This document shows positions 8,146 to 16,032 of a stretch of 22,279 nucleotides of DNA, one piece after another. Position numbers and translations under genes: made by a program. The DNA comes from Desulfobacteraceae bacterium (GTDB lineage Bacteria > Desulfobacterota > Desulfobacteria > Desulfobacterales > Desulfosarcinaceae), in NCBI GenBank assembly GCA_027031325.1, contig JALVRI010000624.1, positions 1-22,279 on the forward strand, written 5' to 3'. Numbering within the stretch: the stretch's first letter is position 1; each line of letters starts with the position of its first letter. The notes below the pieces were generated by a model. It made no database searches and had not been told where the DNA came from. It worked only from the letters and a program-made list of their open reading frames with translations.

Positions 8146-8396
8146 GTCGGTGCAGGTGTGGTTCAGTCCGGATTTTGCCTTGTCTGACCTGCGCTGATGA
8201 CGTTTTTCAACAGCCTGCCAAGGCATTTGAAGCCCCAAGGGGCTTGTGATTTTACCGAATCTGCTTTGTTGGAGGGCAGTTGAAGTACTAGAGCAGGTCT
8301 GCCCGCCCTCGGCCTTGCATCTTCGCCAAACTCGCCAGCTGCAAAATCCGGGTTCAGAAAATAGTAAAAATGAGTTATTTCGTTTTGATAAAATAA
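8146..8396. other. Noncoding region with repeat-like motifs
   Basis: No convincing gene is seen between hemL and the M23 peptidase. The stretch holds TTTTTCAACAGCCTGCC (about 8200), two oppositely oriented copies of CCGGATTTTGC (about 8170-8180, and as GCAAAATCCGG about 8341-8351), and a central palindrome AAGCCCCAAGGGGCTT. This resembles the interspersed noncoding repeats of deltaproteobacteria that carry TTTTTCAACAGCCTG ends, but identity is unproven. Confidence 0.35.
8230..8254 (+). terminator. Weak candidate terminator after hemL
   Basis: AAGCCC-CAAG-GGGCTT (8230-8245) forms a 6-bp stem followed by TGTGATTTT. It lies 84 nt past the hemL stop. The short stem and interrupted T-run make this tentative. 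Confidence 0.3.
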
Positions 8397-8431
8397 AAAC
8401 AGGGCTGTTTCTTTGTGAAATAGTCCTGTTT
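8384..8431 (-). terminator. Rho-independent terminator after the M23 peptidase gene
   Basis: On the minus strand a 15-bp stem (8397-8431, two G-U pairs, 5-nt loop) is followed by TTTTTATTTTATC. It begins 92 nt beyond the stop codon of the M23 peptidase gene. It is a strong intrinsic terminator by shape and U-tract. Confidence 0.8.
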
Positions 8432-8523
8432 CCTGTGCTTTTCTGTGCATTATTGTGCACAGGCGCTATACTGGGGTATAAATTCGGGTGTATGAAGCGG
8501 TCACTGAAACCAGCGGGTCGGCA

Positions 8524-9450
8524 TCAATTGAGGATATATCTTTCCGGGTTGACCGGCACGCCGTTGAGCCATACTTCGTAATGCAGGTGGGGACCGGTAC
8601 TGCGGCCGGTGTTGCCCATAAGGGCGATGACTTCGCCCCTTTTGACTCTTTCACCTTTCTTTTTCAGTATCTTATATAGGTGTCCGTACCTGGTTTTCAT
8701 TCCGTAACCGTGTTCAATAACCACCATGTTGCCCATCAGCCATTTTTTGCCGGCATAAGTCACGATGCCGTCGGCAGGGGCGATTACGGGGGTCTTCATA
8801 TGTGAGGCTATATCAAGGCCGCGGTGAAACTCTTTCCGACCGGTAAATGGAGAAATACGGTACCCGAAACGGGAACTGATCCAGCCTTCGGTCGGTCGCA
8901 GGGAGGGGGTGGCGGCCAGAAGATTGCGCTTGTTTTCCAGTGACTTGAGAAGGCTTTGAAAACTTTTGCGTTGAATGGCCGAAGCCTGTTCGACCTGTCT
9001 GACGCGGGCGTGCATTTCTCTTATCAGGCGTTTGTGGTCTTTGCTCAAAGCCGCGTTGGGATCAAGGTCGGCCGGCATCGACCCTCCGATTCCAAACAAG
9101 GCATTGGACTCTGTTTTAGTCTCCAGATTGGCCATGATCCGGATTTTGTGTTCGAAATCGTTGAGAGCGATCAACTTGGCCTTGAGCTTGTTCAGGTCGG
9201 AAGCAAACTTTTTTAGTTGTTTTTTCTGATCTGTAATTATTTGGGAATTTTTGTCCAACGCCCTTTGCATGGCTTCGGTATCGGCCAGCTGGCGGTAAAG
9301 GTTGTGATAACGATAGATACCCATGCCCGCCAGGGCCGTGATCACTATCAAGGCCGCCGCAGTTGCCCAGATCCATCTGTTAGCAACAACCAGCTCCCTG
9401 ATTGAGCTTCCTTTCCCGTCTATGACCAGAATAGTATATTTTTTTGCCAT
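8524..9450 (-). CDS. Membrane-anchored M23 family metallopeptidase
   Basis: 308-residue peptidoglycan hydrolase-like protein. One transmembrane helix near the N-terminus (about 27-45) is preceded by a short positively charged cytoplasmic part. A coiled-coil-rich periplasmic region (about 50-178) leads to the M23/LytM domain from about residue 185 (WISSRFGYRISPFTGR). All zinc and catalytic residues are present: His209 and Asp213 in FHRGLD, His257 in RYGHL and His288/His290 in GPHLHYEV. It should cleave peptide cross-links in murein. I chose ATG at 9450 (MAKKYT); the frame extends to a TTG at 9492. The Shine-Dalgarno is weak (GAGG 11 nt upstream). It lies 78 nt after the small unknown gene and may share its transcript. 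Confidence 0.9.
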   Translation of the reverse strand: MAKKYTILVIDGKGSSIRELVVANRWIWATAAALIVITALAGMGIYRYHNLYRQLADTEAMQRALDKNSQIITDQKKQLKKFASDLNKLKAKLIALNDFEHKIRIMANLETKTESNALFGIGGSMPADLDPNAALSKDHKRLIREMHARVRQVEQASAIQRKSFQSLLKSLENKRNLLAATPSLRPTEGWISSRFGYRISPFTGRKEFHRGLDIASHMKTPVIAPADGIVTYAGKKWLMGNMVVIEHGYGMKTRYGHLYKILKKKGERVKRGEVIALMGNTGRSTGPHLHYEVWLNGVPVNPERYILN

Positions 9451-9528
9451 CACAATCTGTGCCTCAGTTGACTTCAGCTGGGAAAATAACAAATCTTGTC
9501 ATCAAAATACCGCAAAATGTCAATTTGA

Positions 9529-9876
9529 TCAGGCTGCAACCCCGTCGACGATGGCCAGTTCCACCCGGCAATGATTCCTGAAGCGACCGTCTTTTTCCGA
9601 GACGATACCGACTATCCGTGTCGGATATTGTTGAACCGGATTTTGTCGATCTGCGCTGTAATATTTCATCGCAATGGTGCTGCCTACCTTCAAGCGTGAC
9701 AATAACACAGAGTTTTTCTTGACTATAAAGAAAATTGTGGCTTGCTTGTCATTCCACAATCTGAACTGATAGGGTATGTTAAGTCCGTCGACGCTCAACT
9801 CGACACTATGAAATTGATTTCCTTCCAGCGGGAAAAACCGCACCTTTTGATCACGGCAACCAGGATTTGTTTCCAT
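9529..9876 (-). CDS. Small unknown protein, possibly PilZ-like
   Basis: 115-residue cytoplasmic protein that I do not recognise with certainty. There is no signal peptide or membrane helix. The middle and C-terminal part (VKKNSVLLSRLKVGSTIAMKYYSAD, then TRIVGIVSEKDGRFRNHCRVELAIVD) is beta-rich and resembles the C-terminal barrel of PilZ-like proteins. The c-di-GMP motifs RxxxR and DxSxxG are not evident, so ligand binding is doubtful. ATG at 9876 is preceded by GGAGG at 6 nt, which decides it over an upstream ATG at 9906. A good sigma-54 promoter lies about 40 nt upstream of the start, and the sigma-54 activator gene lies just upstream of that. Confidence 0.7.
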   Translation of the reverse strand: METNPGCRDQKVRFFPLEGNQFHSVELSVDGLNIPYQFRLWNDKQATIFFIVKKNSVLLSRLKVGSTIAMKYYSADRQNPVQQYPTRIVGIVSEKDGRFRNHCRVELAIVDGVAA

Positions 9877-9927
9877 ACCCGCCCTCCATCTCTTTTCGCG
9901 ATTCATGATACAGCCGGCGAAAAGCGA

Positions 9928-9943
9928 TGCAATAAAAATGCCA
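9928..9943 (-). promoter_or_regulatory. Sigma-54 (-24/-12) promoter before the small unknown gene
   Basis: Minus strand TGGCATTTTTATTGCA matches the consensus TGGCACGNNNNTTGCW at TGGCA and TTGCA with exact GG-N10-GC spacing. The predicted start is near 9918, 42 nt before the ATG at 9876. The dyad TCCAC-CTC-GTGGA (9978-9990), about 65 nt upstream of that start, is a possible but unsupported activator site. Confidence 0.7.
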
Positions 9944-10002
9944 ATCCGGGAACTATGTCAGTTCACTTGCTTATGGATCCACCTCGTGGAAGACGTCCCG
10001 CC

Positions 10003-11505
10003 TTAAATGTCCTTGATCTGGTATTTGGAAATCAACCTCGAAAGGTAGGTCCTTTGAATCTGCATGATTTTGGCGGCCTTGCTCCTGTTTCCCCCTGTCT
10101 GTTTGAGGTTGAGAATTATAAATTCCTTTTTGAAGCGGTTGATCGCATCTTCGAGGCTCAGGCCCACCTGGAGGCCCGGATAAGCAGGTTTGACCGAGGC
10201 GATGGGTAGATCTTGCGGCAGGATCTGTTTGCCGTTGCCCATGACCACGGCCCTTTCAATCGCGTTGCGCAGCTCCCGGATATTGCCCGGCCAGTTGTAT
10301 TGCATCATTTTTTCAAGGGCTTTTTCCGAGATGGTCAGGTGGGGCATGACCGTTTCCTCTTTGAAGATATTGAGGAAATGCTCGGCCAGCAGGGGGATGT
10401 CTTCGAGCCTTTCCCGCAGGGGGGGCATGTTGATCTGAACCACGTTGAGACGGTAATACAGATCTTCCCTGAACCGACCGGCGGCCACCTCTTCATCGAG
10501 CTTTTTGTTGGTGGCCGAGAGCACCCTGACATCCACCGAAATCGGGATGTTTCCACCAACCCGGTAAAATTGCCCTTCCTGCAGGACCCTCAGGAGCTTG
10601 GCCTGCATGCCGGGTGTCATTTCTCCGATTTCGTCCAGAAAGATGGTCCCTTCGTGGGCCAGTTCGAATTTGCCTATCTTGCGATTAAGGGCGCCGGTGA
10701 AAGCCCCCTTTTCATGTCCGAAAAGTTCGTCTTCCAGCAGGGACTCGGGCAAAGCTGCACAATTTAGCACTACCAGGGGCTTGTCCTTGCGGGGTCCTGC
10801 ACGGTGAATCAGCCGGGCCAGCAATTCCTTGCCGGTGCCGCTTTCTCCCAGAATCAAGGCGCTGGCCTTTGAATTTGCCACCTTCAAGGCATCACCGATT
10901 ACCTTCTGCAGGGCCGGGCTCTTGCCGATCAGTTGGTGGCGATAACCAAGTTCATGCTTCAAGTCCTGGTTCTGGCGGCGGACTTCTTCAATGCTCTGGG
11001 CATGGCCAAGGGCCAGGGCGGCCAGGGAAGCGAATTCTTGCAGCAGCTCCATGTCGCCGGGATCAATGGCCGACCCATCCTGTTTGTCGACTATCTGAAC
11101 GACACCGATTATACGATTGTCGAGCTTCAAGGGAACACATGCGATCGATCTCGTTTTGAACCTGATCGATTCGCTTATCTGGCTGTACCAGCGGGGATCG
11201 TTGGCCACGTCTTCTATCAAAAGCGGCTCGCCTGTTTTTGCCACGTGCCCGGCGATACCTTGGCCGATCTTGATTCTATATTCTTTTATTTCTTCTTTTT
11301 TTTCGCCGGTAGCCACCTTGAAGTAAAGCATGCGGGTCTTTTTGTCTAACAGCAGCAATGAGGCGGCCTTGGCGTTGATGACCCCGGCGGCGGACTCGAT
11401 AATCAGCTCGAGGAGCTTGTTCAGGTCCTGAACAGAAGATACCCAGGTGGATATCTCTTTCAAGTGTTCGATAAGGTCGCTGACCTTTTTGGTGGAAGTT
11501 TTCAT
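10003..11505 (-). CDS. Sigma-54-dependent activator, GAF-AAA+-Fis
   Basis: 500-residue enhancer-binding protein. The N-terminal GAF sensor (about 15-170) includes IGQGIAGHVAKTGEPLLIEDV and RSIACVPLKLDNRIIGVVQ. The sigma-54 AAA+ domain (about 192-435) has Walker A GESGTGKE (220-227), the sigma-54-contacting GAFTGA loop (267-272), Walker B GTIFLDEIGE (286-295) and WPGNIRELRN. The C-terminal Fis-type helix-turn-helix (about 455-497) ends in NRSKAAKIMQIQRTYLSRLISKY. The layout is like NifA, but the GAF ligand is unknown. ATG at 11505 is preferred over TTG at 11514. Its own promoter is sigma-70 type (11577-11605). The next minus-strand gene has a sigma-54 promoter, which makes it a likely target. 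Confidence 0.92.
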   Translation of the reverse strand: MKTSTKKVSDLIEHLKEISTWVSSVQDLNKLLELIIESAAGVINAKAASLLLLDKKTRMLYFKVATGEKKEEIKEYRIKIGQGIAGHVAKTGEPLLIEDVANDPRWYSQISESIRFKTRSIACVPLKLDNRIIGVVQIVDKQDGSAIDPGDMELLQEFASLAALALGHAQSIEEVRRQNQDLKHELGYRHQLIGKSPALQKVIGDALKVANSKASALILGESGTGKELLARLIHRAGPRKDKPLVVLNCAALPESLLEDELFGHEKGAFTGALNRKIGKFELAHEGTIFLDEIGEMTPGMQAKLLRVLQEGQFYRVGGNIPISVDVRVLSATNKKLDEEVAAGRFREDLYYRLNVVQINMPPLRERLEDIPLLAEHFLNIFKEETVMPHLTISEKALEKMMQYNWPGNIRELRNAIERAVVMGNGKQILPQDLPIASVKPAYPGLQVGLSLEDAINRFKKEFIILNLKQTGGNRSKAAKIMQIQRTYLSRLISKYQIKDI

Positions 11506-11576
11506 CGATTCCAATGGGCTGAAAAGGTTTGCTCGACCAATCTGAATCCGCTTCTAGAATCCAACACCGAACCAAT

Positions 11577-11605
11577 ATCATATCCAAGTTGAAATCGCCT
11601 GTCAA
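11577..11605 (-). promoter_or_regulatory. Sigma-70 promoter of the GAF-type activator gene
   Basis: Minus-strand TTGACA (11600-11605), 17-nt spacer, TATGAT (11577-11582). It is near consensus at both boxes and about 72 nt upstream of the ATG. A TATAAT without a good -35 lies a little further upstream. Confidence 0.7.
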
Positions 11606-11735
11606 ATCAAACTCCGGAAATCATACCATAAATTATAGTCTGGATTTTCGAACAGGCCCTGTCCTAGCATCCAAGGCATCCGGTTGCAAAGCCATACTTG
11701 GATCGGCCTGGTTTTGTTTTGGTGAGTTCCCGGGA

Positions 11736-12572
11736 TCAACCGATGTCCAGAGATTTGATAATATCGACGATCCTGGGGAGGATCGAAGCTGCCGGCTGCT
11801 GGATGAAACCGCCGCCGCGGGATTGTTCGGCCAGGCGTGAAAAAGGGTTTGGTTCCAGATTGATGTCGATGATGGTGCCGGAAGCGGCGTAGACCTGGGC
11901 CGCCACCTGGAGAGGGAGGTTGGTGGCACCTGAAGTGCCAACTACCATCAGGAGGGACGTCCGGCGGGCGACTTCCAGTGCGCTGGCCGCCCGGTAGTAG
12001 TGCTCGTTGTAAGTTTCGTCGAACCATAACACATGGGGACGCAGCCAGTGGCCGCAAAGGGGACATGAAAGCAGTTCTTCTTCTGTGCTGGTAAGTTTGT
12101 GGTTTTTGGCTTTGCCGGTGATTCCTTCTGGAAGAGGCTGGACGGCCTGCCGGCATTCGGCAGAACAACGCGCGAAAAAGATGTTGCCGTGAATCTGATA
12201 GGTGCGCCGGAGGCTGTTACCGGCCCTGAGGTGGAGGTTGTCCACATTTTGGGTGATCAGGGCAAAGCGCGATCCGAGCAAGCTTTCCATCGTTGCCAGG
12301 GCAACGTGGCCCGGGTTGGGCTCTGCGGCTTGGCAGACTCCCAGGCGATACAGGTACCACTGCCAGACCTGTCGCGGGTGGCGCTTAAACATTTCCCAGG
12401 TGGCCATTTGCTGGGGTTGATAAACCTTGGATCCGACGGTCCAGTATCCTTCGGGACCGCGAAATGTAGGTATGCCGCTTTCGGACGAAATACCGGCACC
12501 GGTAAGGACGGTCAGCTTACCATCACCTCCGAGTGTCCGGGCAAGGATATCGCCGATCCACTTTTGATCCAT
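11736..12572 (-). CDS. Sir2-family NAD-dependent protein deacylase
   Basis: 278-residue sirtuin. It uses NAD+ to remove acyl groups from lysines. NAD-binding GAGISSESGIPTFRG (25-39), TQNVDNLH (107-114), the catalytic histidine His128 in QIHGN and the GTSGATNLP loop (212-220) are present. The zinc module has Cys136/Cys140 (C-x3-C, not the usual C-x2-C) and Cys170/Cys173, with about 29 residues between the pairs. The Tyr and Arg that mark CobB-type desuccinylases are not evident, so acyl preference is open. ATG at 12572 is set by GGAGG five nt upstream, against a TTG at 12596. It has its own TTGACA promoter and is divergent from mpl. Confidence 0.92.
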   Translation of the reverse strand: MDQKWIGDILARTLGGDGKLTVLTGAGISSESGIPTFRGPEGYWTVGSKVYQPQQMATWEMFKRHPRQVWQWYLYRLGVCQAAEPNPGHVALATMESLLGSRFALITQNVDNLHLRAGNSLRRTYQIHGNIFFARCSAECRQAVQPLPEGITGKAKNHKLTSTEEELLSCPLCGHWLRPHVLWFDETYNEHYYRAASALEVARRTSLLMVVGTSGATNLPLQVAAQVYAASGTIIDINLEPNPFSRLAEQSRGGGFIQQPAASILPRIVDIIKSLDIG

Positions 12573-12594
12573 GGCTGCCTCCGGGGTGAATTCC

Positions 12595-12624
12595 AACTTA
12601 AGGGAGAGGGGCGGACTTTGTCAA
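12595..12624 (-). promoter_or_regulatory. Candidate promoter of the sirtuin gene
   Basis: Minus-strand TTGACA (12619-12624), 18-nt spacer, TAAGTT (12595-12600). It is 23 nt upstream of the ATG, with the GGAGG site between. Confidence 0.5.
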
Positions 12625-12831
12625 ATTCTAAGCCGGAATTTTTGAAAAAAGATGCAAAAAACATGGCCTTACGGTCAAGCTGCGGGTTTTTTGGCTGCCA
12701 GGACGGGTTATCACCAGGAAGCGGCCGATTTGAGGTGAAGATCCCAGCCTTGCAGATTTGTTCACAATTGATTATGTAGGCGCCGATATAAAGGTCAACC
12801 AGTTGAGCCGGAGGCTGAAGGCGAGGTGGGA

Positions 12832-14253
12832 ATGCTCAAAGCGGAAAATAACAAAATTCCACGACAGGTAAACCGGATTCACCTGATTGCTGTCTGCGGG
12901 ACCGGGATGGGGGCCCTGGCCTGCATACTCAAGCAGCTTGGTTACCAGGTGAGCGGCTCGGACGCCAACATTTATCCTCCCATGAGCGATTTTTTGATCA
13001 AGAAGGGGATCACGATTCTTAAAGGTTACGATTACAACCATCTCAGCCGCCGGATCGACCTGGTGGTGGTCGGCAATGCCGTGCGCCGTGACAACCCTGA
13101 AGCCCTGGCCCTGGCCGACCTGCAATTGCCATATTGTTCCATGCCCCAGGCCCTGAACCATTTTCTCGGCCGCCGGAGGCAAATCATGGTCTGTGGCACC
13201 CATGGCAAAACGACCACGGCCTCGCTGATTGGATGGATATTGTCACGGGCCGGGTTGGACCCCAGTTTTTTTATCGGCGGAATCGTTGGTGGTTTCGAGA
13301 GCAATTTTCTCCTTGGGAAGGGGCCATGGCTGGTACTGGAAGGTGACGAGTATGATACGGCCTTTTTCGACAAGGGTCCCAAGTTTCTGCATTTTAAGCC
13401 TGAAGTGACGGTAATTACAGGCATCGAATACGATCACGCCGATATCTATCCCAACCTGGAGGCGGTTGAAAATGCTTTCATTCGACTGGTTCGTGGACTA
13501 AACCCCCGGTCCACCCTTTTGGCCGCCGACAAGACCAATTCGCTTGAAAAGGTTCTGGGCCATGCAAATTGTAAGGTGGAAAGATACGGCCTTGGGGCTG
13601 ACGCCCACTGGCAAGCCAGGGTCCTTGTCCGGCGAGGGCGCTGGATGCATTTTGAACTCAGGCATGCCGGCGTCGGGCAGGGAGATTTTGGGGCCCCCAT
13701 GCTGGGCAAACACAACCTGGAAAACATAACCGCCGCTGCCGCCGTGGCCCTGAGCCTGGGTGTCGCTCCGGATGCCCTTAGGGACGCCCTGGCGGATTTC
13801 CCCGGGATCGCCCGACGCCAACAGGTCAGGGGTGAAAAGAACGGTATCTTGGTGCTGGACGACTTTGCCCATCACCCGACGGCCGTAAAAGCCACTGTAG
13901 AGGCCGTATGCGAGGCGTTCCCGGAAAGGCGCCTGATCGCGGTTTTCGAACCGCGGACCAATTCCAGCCGCCGCAATATCTTTCAGGAAGCTTATTCCCG
14001 CAGTTTTGCAGGGGCCGATTTGGTATGTGTCCGCCGTCCCCCGGCAATCGAATCCATAGATCCGGCAGAGCGTTTTTCGGCCGCCAGGCTGGCCCAAGAC
14101 CTGTCCGCTCAAGGGATAAAGGCCCGCAGCTTTCCCGATACGGATGCTATCATCGACTTTTTGACCGACCAGGCAAAATCAGGTGACGTGATTCTGGTCA
14201 TGTCAAACGGTGGTTTTGACAATATCCACTCCAGGTTGCTCCGGGCCCTTTAA
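12832..14253 (+). CDS. mpl: UDP-N-acetylmuramate:L-Ala-gamma-D-Glu-meso-DAP ligase
   Basis: 473-residue Mur ligase of the Mpl type. It attaches the recycled tripeptide L-Ala-gamma-D-Glu-meso-DAP to UDP-MurNAc, so it implies a Gram-negative wall with meso-diaminopimelate. The Mpl N-terminus HLIAVCGTGMGALACILKQLGYQVSGSD is clear, followed by ATP-binding GTHGKTT (122-128), LEGDEYDTAFFDKGPKFLHF and the C-terminal VLDDFAHHPTAVKATV and EPRTNSSRRNIFQ. ATG at 12832 has GAGG five nt upstream; a GTG at 12826 is the alternative. It stands alone, divergent from the sirtuin gene, and is followed by about 220 noncoding bases. Confidence 0.95.
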   Translation: MLKAENNKIPRQVNRIHLIAVCGTGMGALACILKQLGYQVSGSDANIYPPMSDFLIKKGITILKGYDYNHLSRRIDLVVVGNAVRRDNPEALALADLQLPYCSMPQALNHFLGRRRQIMVCGTHGKTTTASLIGWILSRAGLDPSFFIGGIVGGFESNFLLGKGPWLVLEGDEYDTAFFDKGPKFLHFKPEVTVITGIEYDHADIYPNLEAVENAFIRLVRGLNPRSTLLAADKTNSLEKVLGHANCKVERYGLGADAHWQARVLVRRGRWMHFELRHAGVGQGDFGAPMLGKHNLENITAAAAVALSLGVAPDALRDALADFPGIARRQQVRGEKNGILVLDDFAHHPTAVKATVEAVCEAFPERRLIAVFEPRTNSSRRNIFQEAYSRSFAGADLVCVRRPPAIESIDPAERFSAARLAQDLSAQGIKARSFPDTDAIIDFLTDQAKSGDVILVMSNGGFDNIHSRLLRAL

Positions 14254-14435
14254 TCGATTTTCTCTTTCAGCGTCCCAGTCTTCGATTGTGTACGGCCGGA
14301 AATGCTTTGCGGGTGCCCTGCCGTCAAGGCCGTGTTGATAGTCCGGATAACCAGTTTGCATCATGGGTAATTGTCATGTTGAGGGCTTTTCGCCGGCCAC
14401 GGCTGCCTTTTTGAGTTGATTTTTTTACGATCTGT

Positions 14436-14463
14436 GTTAACCATGCACGCCAGTCGGGTTAAC
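14436..14463 (+). promoter_or_regulatory. BirA operator (BirA box) upstream of birA
   Basis: Inverted repeat GTTAACC (14436-14442) and GGTTAAC (14457-14463) separated by exactly 14 nt. This fits the known BirA box pattern of two inverted half-sites ending in ACC/GGT with a 14-16 nt spacer. It lies 13 nt before the birA start codon. A possible -35 TTGATT (14416-14421) is just upstream, so bound BirA could occlude RNA polymerase. Confidence 0.8.
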
Positions 14464-14476
14464 GTATGGAGGGCCA

Positions 14477-15421
14477 ATGAAGGCTGAAATCCTGAATATC
14501 CTCGCAGGCGGCTCAACCATTTCCGGAAACAAGCTCAGCCAGGCGCTTGGAATATCCAGAGTTTCGGTCTGGAAGCATATTCAGCGCCTGCAGGAGCTGG
14601 GCTATGTCATAGAGGCTTCTTCCAGGGGCTACCGCCTCATAAGGCGCCCTGGAAGCGCCTATTGTTGGGAGATGGGCAGGTGGAAGGATCTGATCCATTA
14701 CTTTGACGAGACCACCTCCACCATGGACGAAGCCTTGCGCCTGGCCCAGGCAGGCTGCCCGGCGTTTACAACCGTTGTTGCCGGCAGGCAGAGCCGTGGA
14801 CGTGGCCGTCTTCAGCGCCGGTGGGAATCAGAAGATGGGGGGTTGTATTTTACGGTGGTTTTGCGCCCGGAAATATCCCCGGCAGAGGCTGTCAGGATAA
14901 ATTTGGCGGCAGCGGTCGATTTGGCCCTGGCGCTTGAGAGTATCTGCCGAGTCCGGGCCCGGGTCAAGTGGCCCAATGACATTCTGGTCGATGGCAAAAA
15001 GGTGGCCGGTATTCTTTCCCAGATGGAAGCCGAATCCGACCAGGTGGCCTTTGTAAACGTGGGTGTAGGGGTTAACCTGAATAATGACCCGGCAAAGATG
15101 GTATCTGGCGCTGTTTCGATTTACCGCTTGACCGGCAGGAAGGTTGCTGCCAGCGATTTGTTGAGGAACTTTCTGGATCGGTTTTCCCGCCGTTTAGGTA
15201 ACTGGCAATTGAGCCAGGCCCTCGATCAATGGCGCCGGCTGAGCGTTACCCTCGGCCAGGCCGTTACGGTTGTGACTCTAAGGGGACGCTGTCAGGGAGT
15301 TGCCAGGGATATCGCAAACGACGGGGGCTTGATCCTGGAAATGAATGATGGGACGCTGAAGAAGGTGGCCTACGGCGATTGTTTTCACAATAGGCCCCTG
15401 GATAGTCAAGATGGAGGCTGA
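14477..15421 (+). CDS. birA: Bifunctional biotin-protein ligase / biotin repressor BirA
   Basis: 314-residue group II biotin ligase. Residues 1-60 form the N-terminal winged helix (ISGNKLSQALGISRVSVWKHIQRLQELGYVIEASSRGYRL). The ligase domain has SRGRGRLQRRW (106-116), which binds biotinoyl-AMP, and KWPNDILVDGKKVAGIL (164-180), with a C-terminal SH3-like part. It biotinylates acetyl-CoA carboxylase or similar carboxylases and, as a biotinoyl-AMP-bound dimer, represses transcription. GGAGG lies five nt before the ATG. The BirA box immediately upstream points to autoregulation and, through cotranscription, control of the bioYMN genes 47 nt downstream. Confidence 0.96.
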   Translation: MKAEILNILAGGSTISGNKLSQALGISRVSVWKHIQRLQELGYVIEASSRGYRLIRRPGSAYCWEMGRWKDLIHYFDETTSTMDEALRLAQAGCPAFTTVVAGRQSRGRGRLQRRWESEDGGLYFTVVLRPEISPAEAVRINLAAAVDLALALESICRVRARVKWPNDILVDGKKVAGILSQMEAESDQVAFVNVGVGVNLNNDPAKMVSGAVSIYRLTGRKVAASDLLRNFLDRFSRRLGNWQLSQALDQWRRLSVTLGQAVTVVTLRGRCQGVARDIANDGGLILEMNDGTLKKVAYGDCFHNRPLDSQDGG

Positions 15422-15468
15422 TTTTAAATTGGGGTTGACTGGGGGCCGAATATTAGGTTGTTAATATT

Positions 15469-16032
15469 ATGAAAAATATAAGCTATTTACGGTTGATGGT
15501 CCATTCTTCTCTGATGGCGGCGTTGATAGCTGTAGGTGCTTTTATCTCTATTCCCATCGGGCCGGTACCGATAGTGATGCAAAATCTGTTTGTCCTGCTG
15601 GCAGGTCTGCTGCTGGGAGGTGGCTGGGCCGCCGCTTCGGTTGGAGTATACCTCTTGGCAGGTGCCTGCGGGCTTCCGGTATTTGCAGGTGGCACGGGAG
15701 GACTTGGAAGATTGTTGGGGCCGACAGGTGGTTACCTGTTCGGCTTTCTGGCTGCAGCTTATCTGGTGGGCAAGGTGTCAGAGCGGGCTTGCGGCCGGCC
15801 CTTGATCGAGCTTGGAGGCTTGGTTGCCGGAAGCATGGTAATCTATCTGTTCGGTGTACCCTGGCTGAAGCTTGTGACCGGAATGGATTGGGCCAAATCG
15901 ATAGCCGTGGGAATGATCCCTTTTTTGATTGGGGATGCTGTGAAAATCCTGGCAGCATATGGAGTCGCCAGAACCCTCAGGCCGATTATCGCACTTCAAG
16001 CAACTCCGGGCGGTATCGACAAGGCAGGTTGA
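15469..16032 (+). CDS. bioY: Biotin ECF transporter substrate-binding subunit BioY
   Basis: 187-residue S-component that binds biotin in the membrane. It has about six hydrophobic helices and the BioY hallmarks GPVPIVMQNLFVLLAGLLLG and GLPVFAGGTGGLGRLLGPTGGYLFGF (residues about 67-92). No Shine-Dalgarno is obvious before the ATG, apart from a weak TTAGG. TTGACT (15435-15440) upstream may be a -35, but no good -10 is seen, so cotranscription with birA is more likely. The stop codon overlaps the probable start of bioM. Confidence 0.95.
   Translation: MKNISYLRLMVHSSLMAALIAVGAFISIPIGPVPIVMQNLFVLLAGLLLGGGWAAASVGVYLLAGACGLPVFAGGTGGLGRLLGPTGGYLFGFLAAAYLVGKVSERACGRPLIELGGLVAGSMVIYLFGVPWLKLVTGMDWAKSIAVGMIPFLIGDAVKILAAYGVARTLRPIIALQATPGGIDKAG

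Noticed and set aside
12640..12670. Minus-strand GGCCATGTTTTTTGC upstream of the sirtuin, like a sigma-54 promoter
   Set aside because: GG-to-GC spacing is 11 nt rather than 10, and a good TTGACA promoter lies closer to the gene.
12099..12779. 226-codon open frame on plus opposite the sirtuin gene
   Set aside because: It is antisense to a well-supported sirtuin and shows no domain or ribosome binding site.
13498..14112. 204-codon open frame on minus inside mpl
   Set aside because: It is a shadow of mpl caused by the GC-rich codon pattern, with no recognisable motif.
14390..14415. GCCG-GCCA-CGGC followed by a T-run as a terminator for mpl
   Set aside because: The stem is only 4 bp and lies about 140 nt after the gene, so it is too weak to call.
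15431..15468. A second BirA box before bioY (GGTTGTTAA as right half)
   Set aside because: No matching left half-site is found 14-16 nt upstream.
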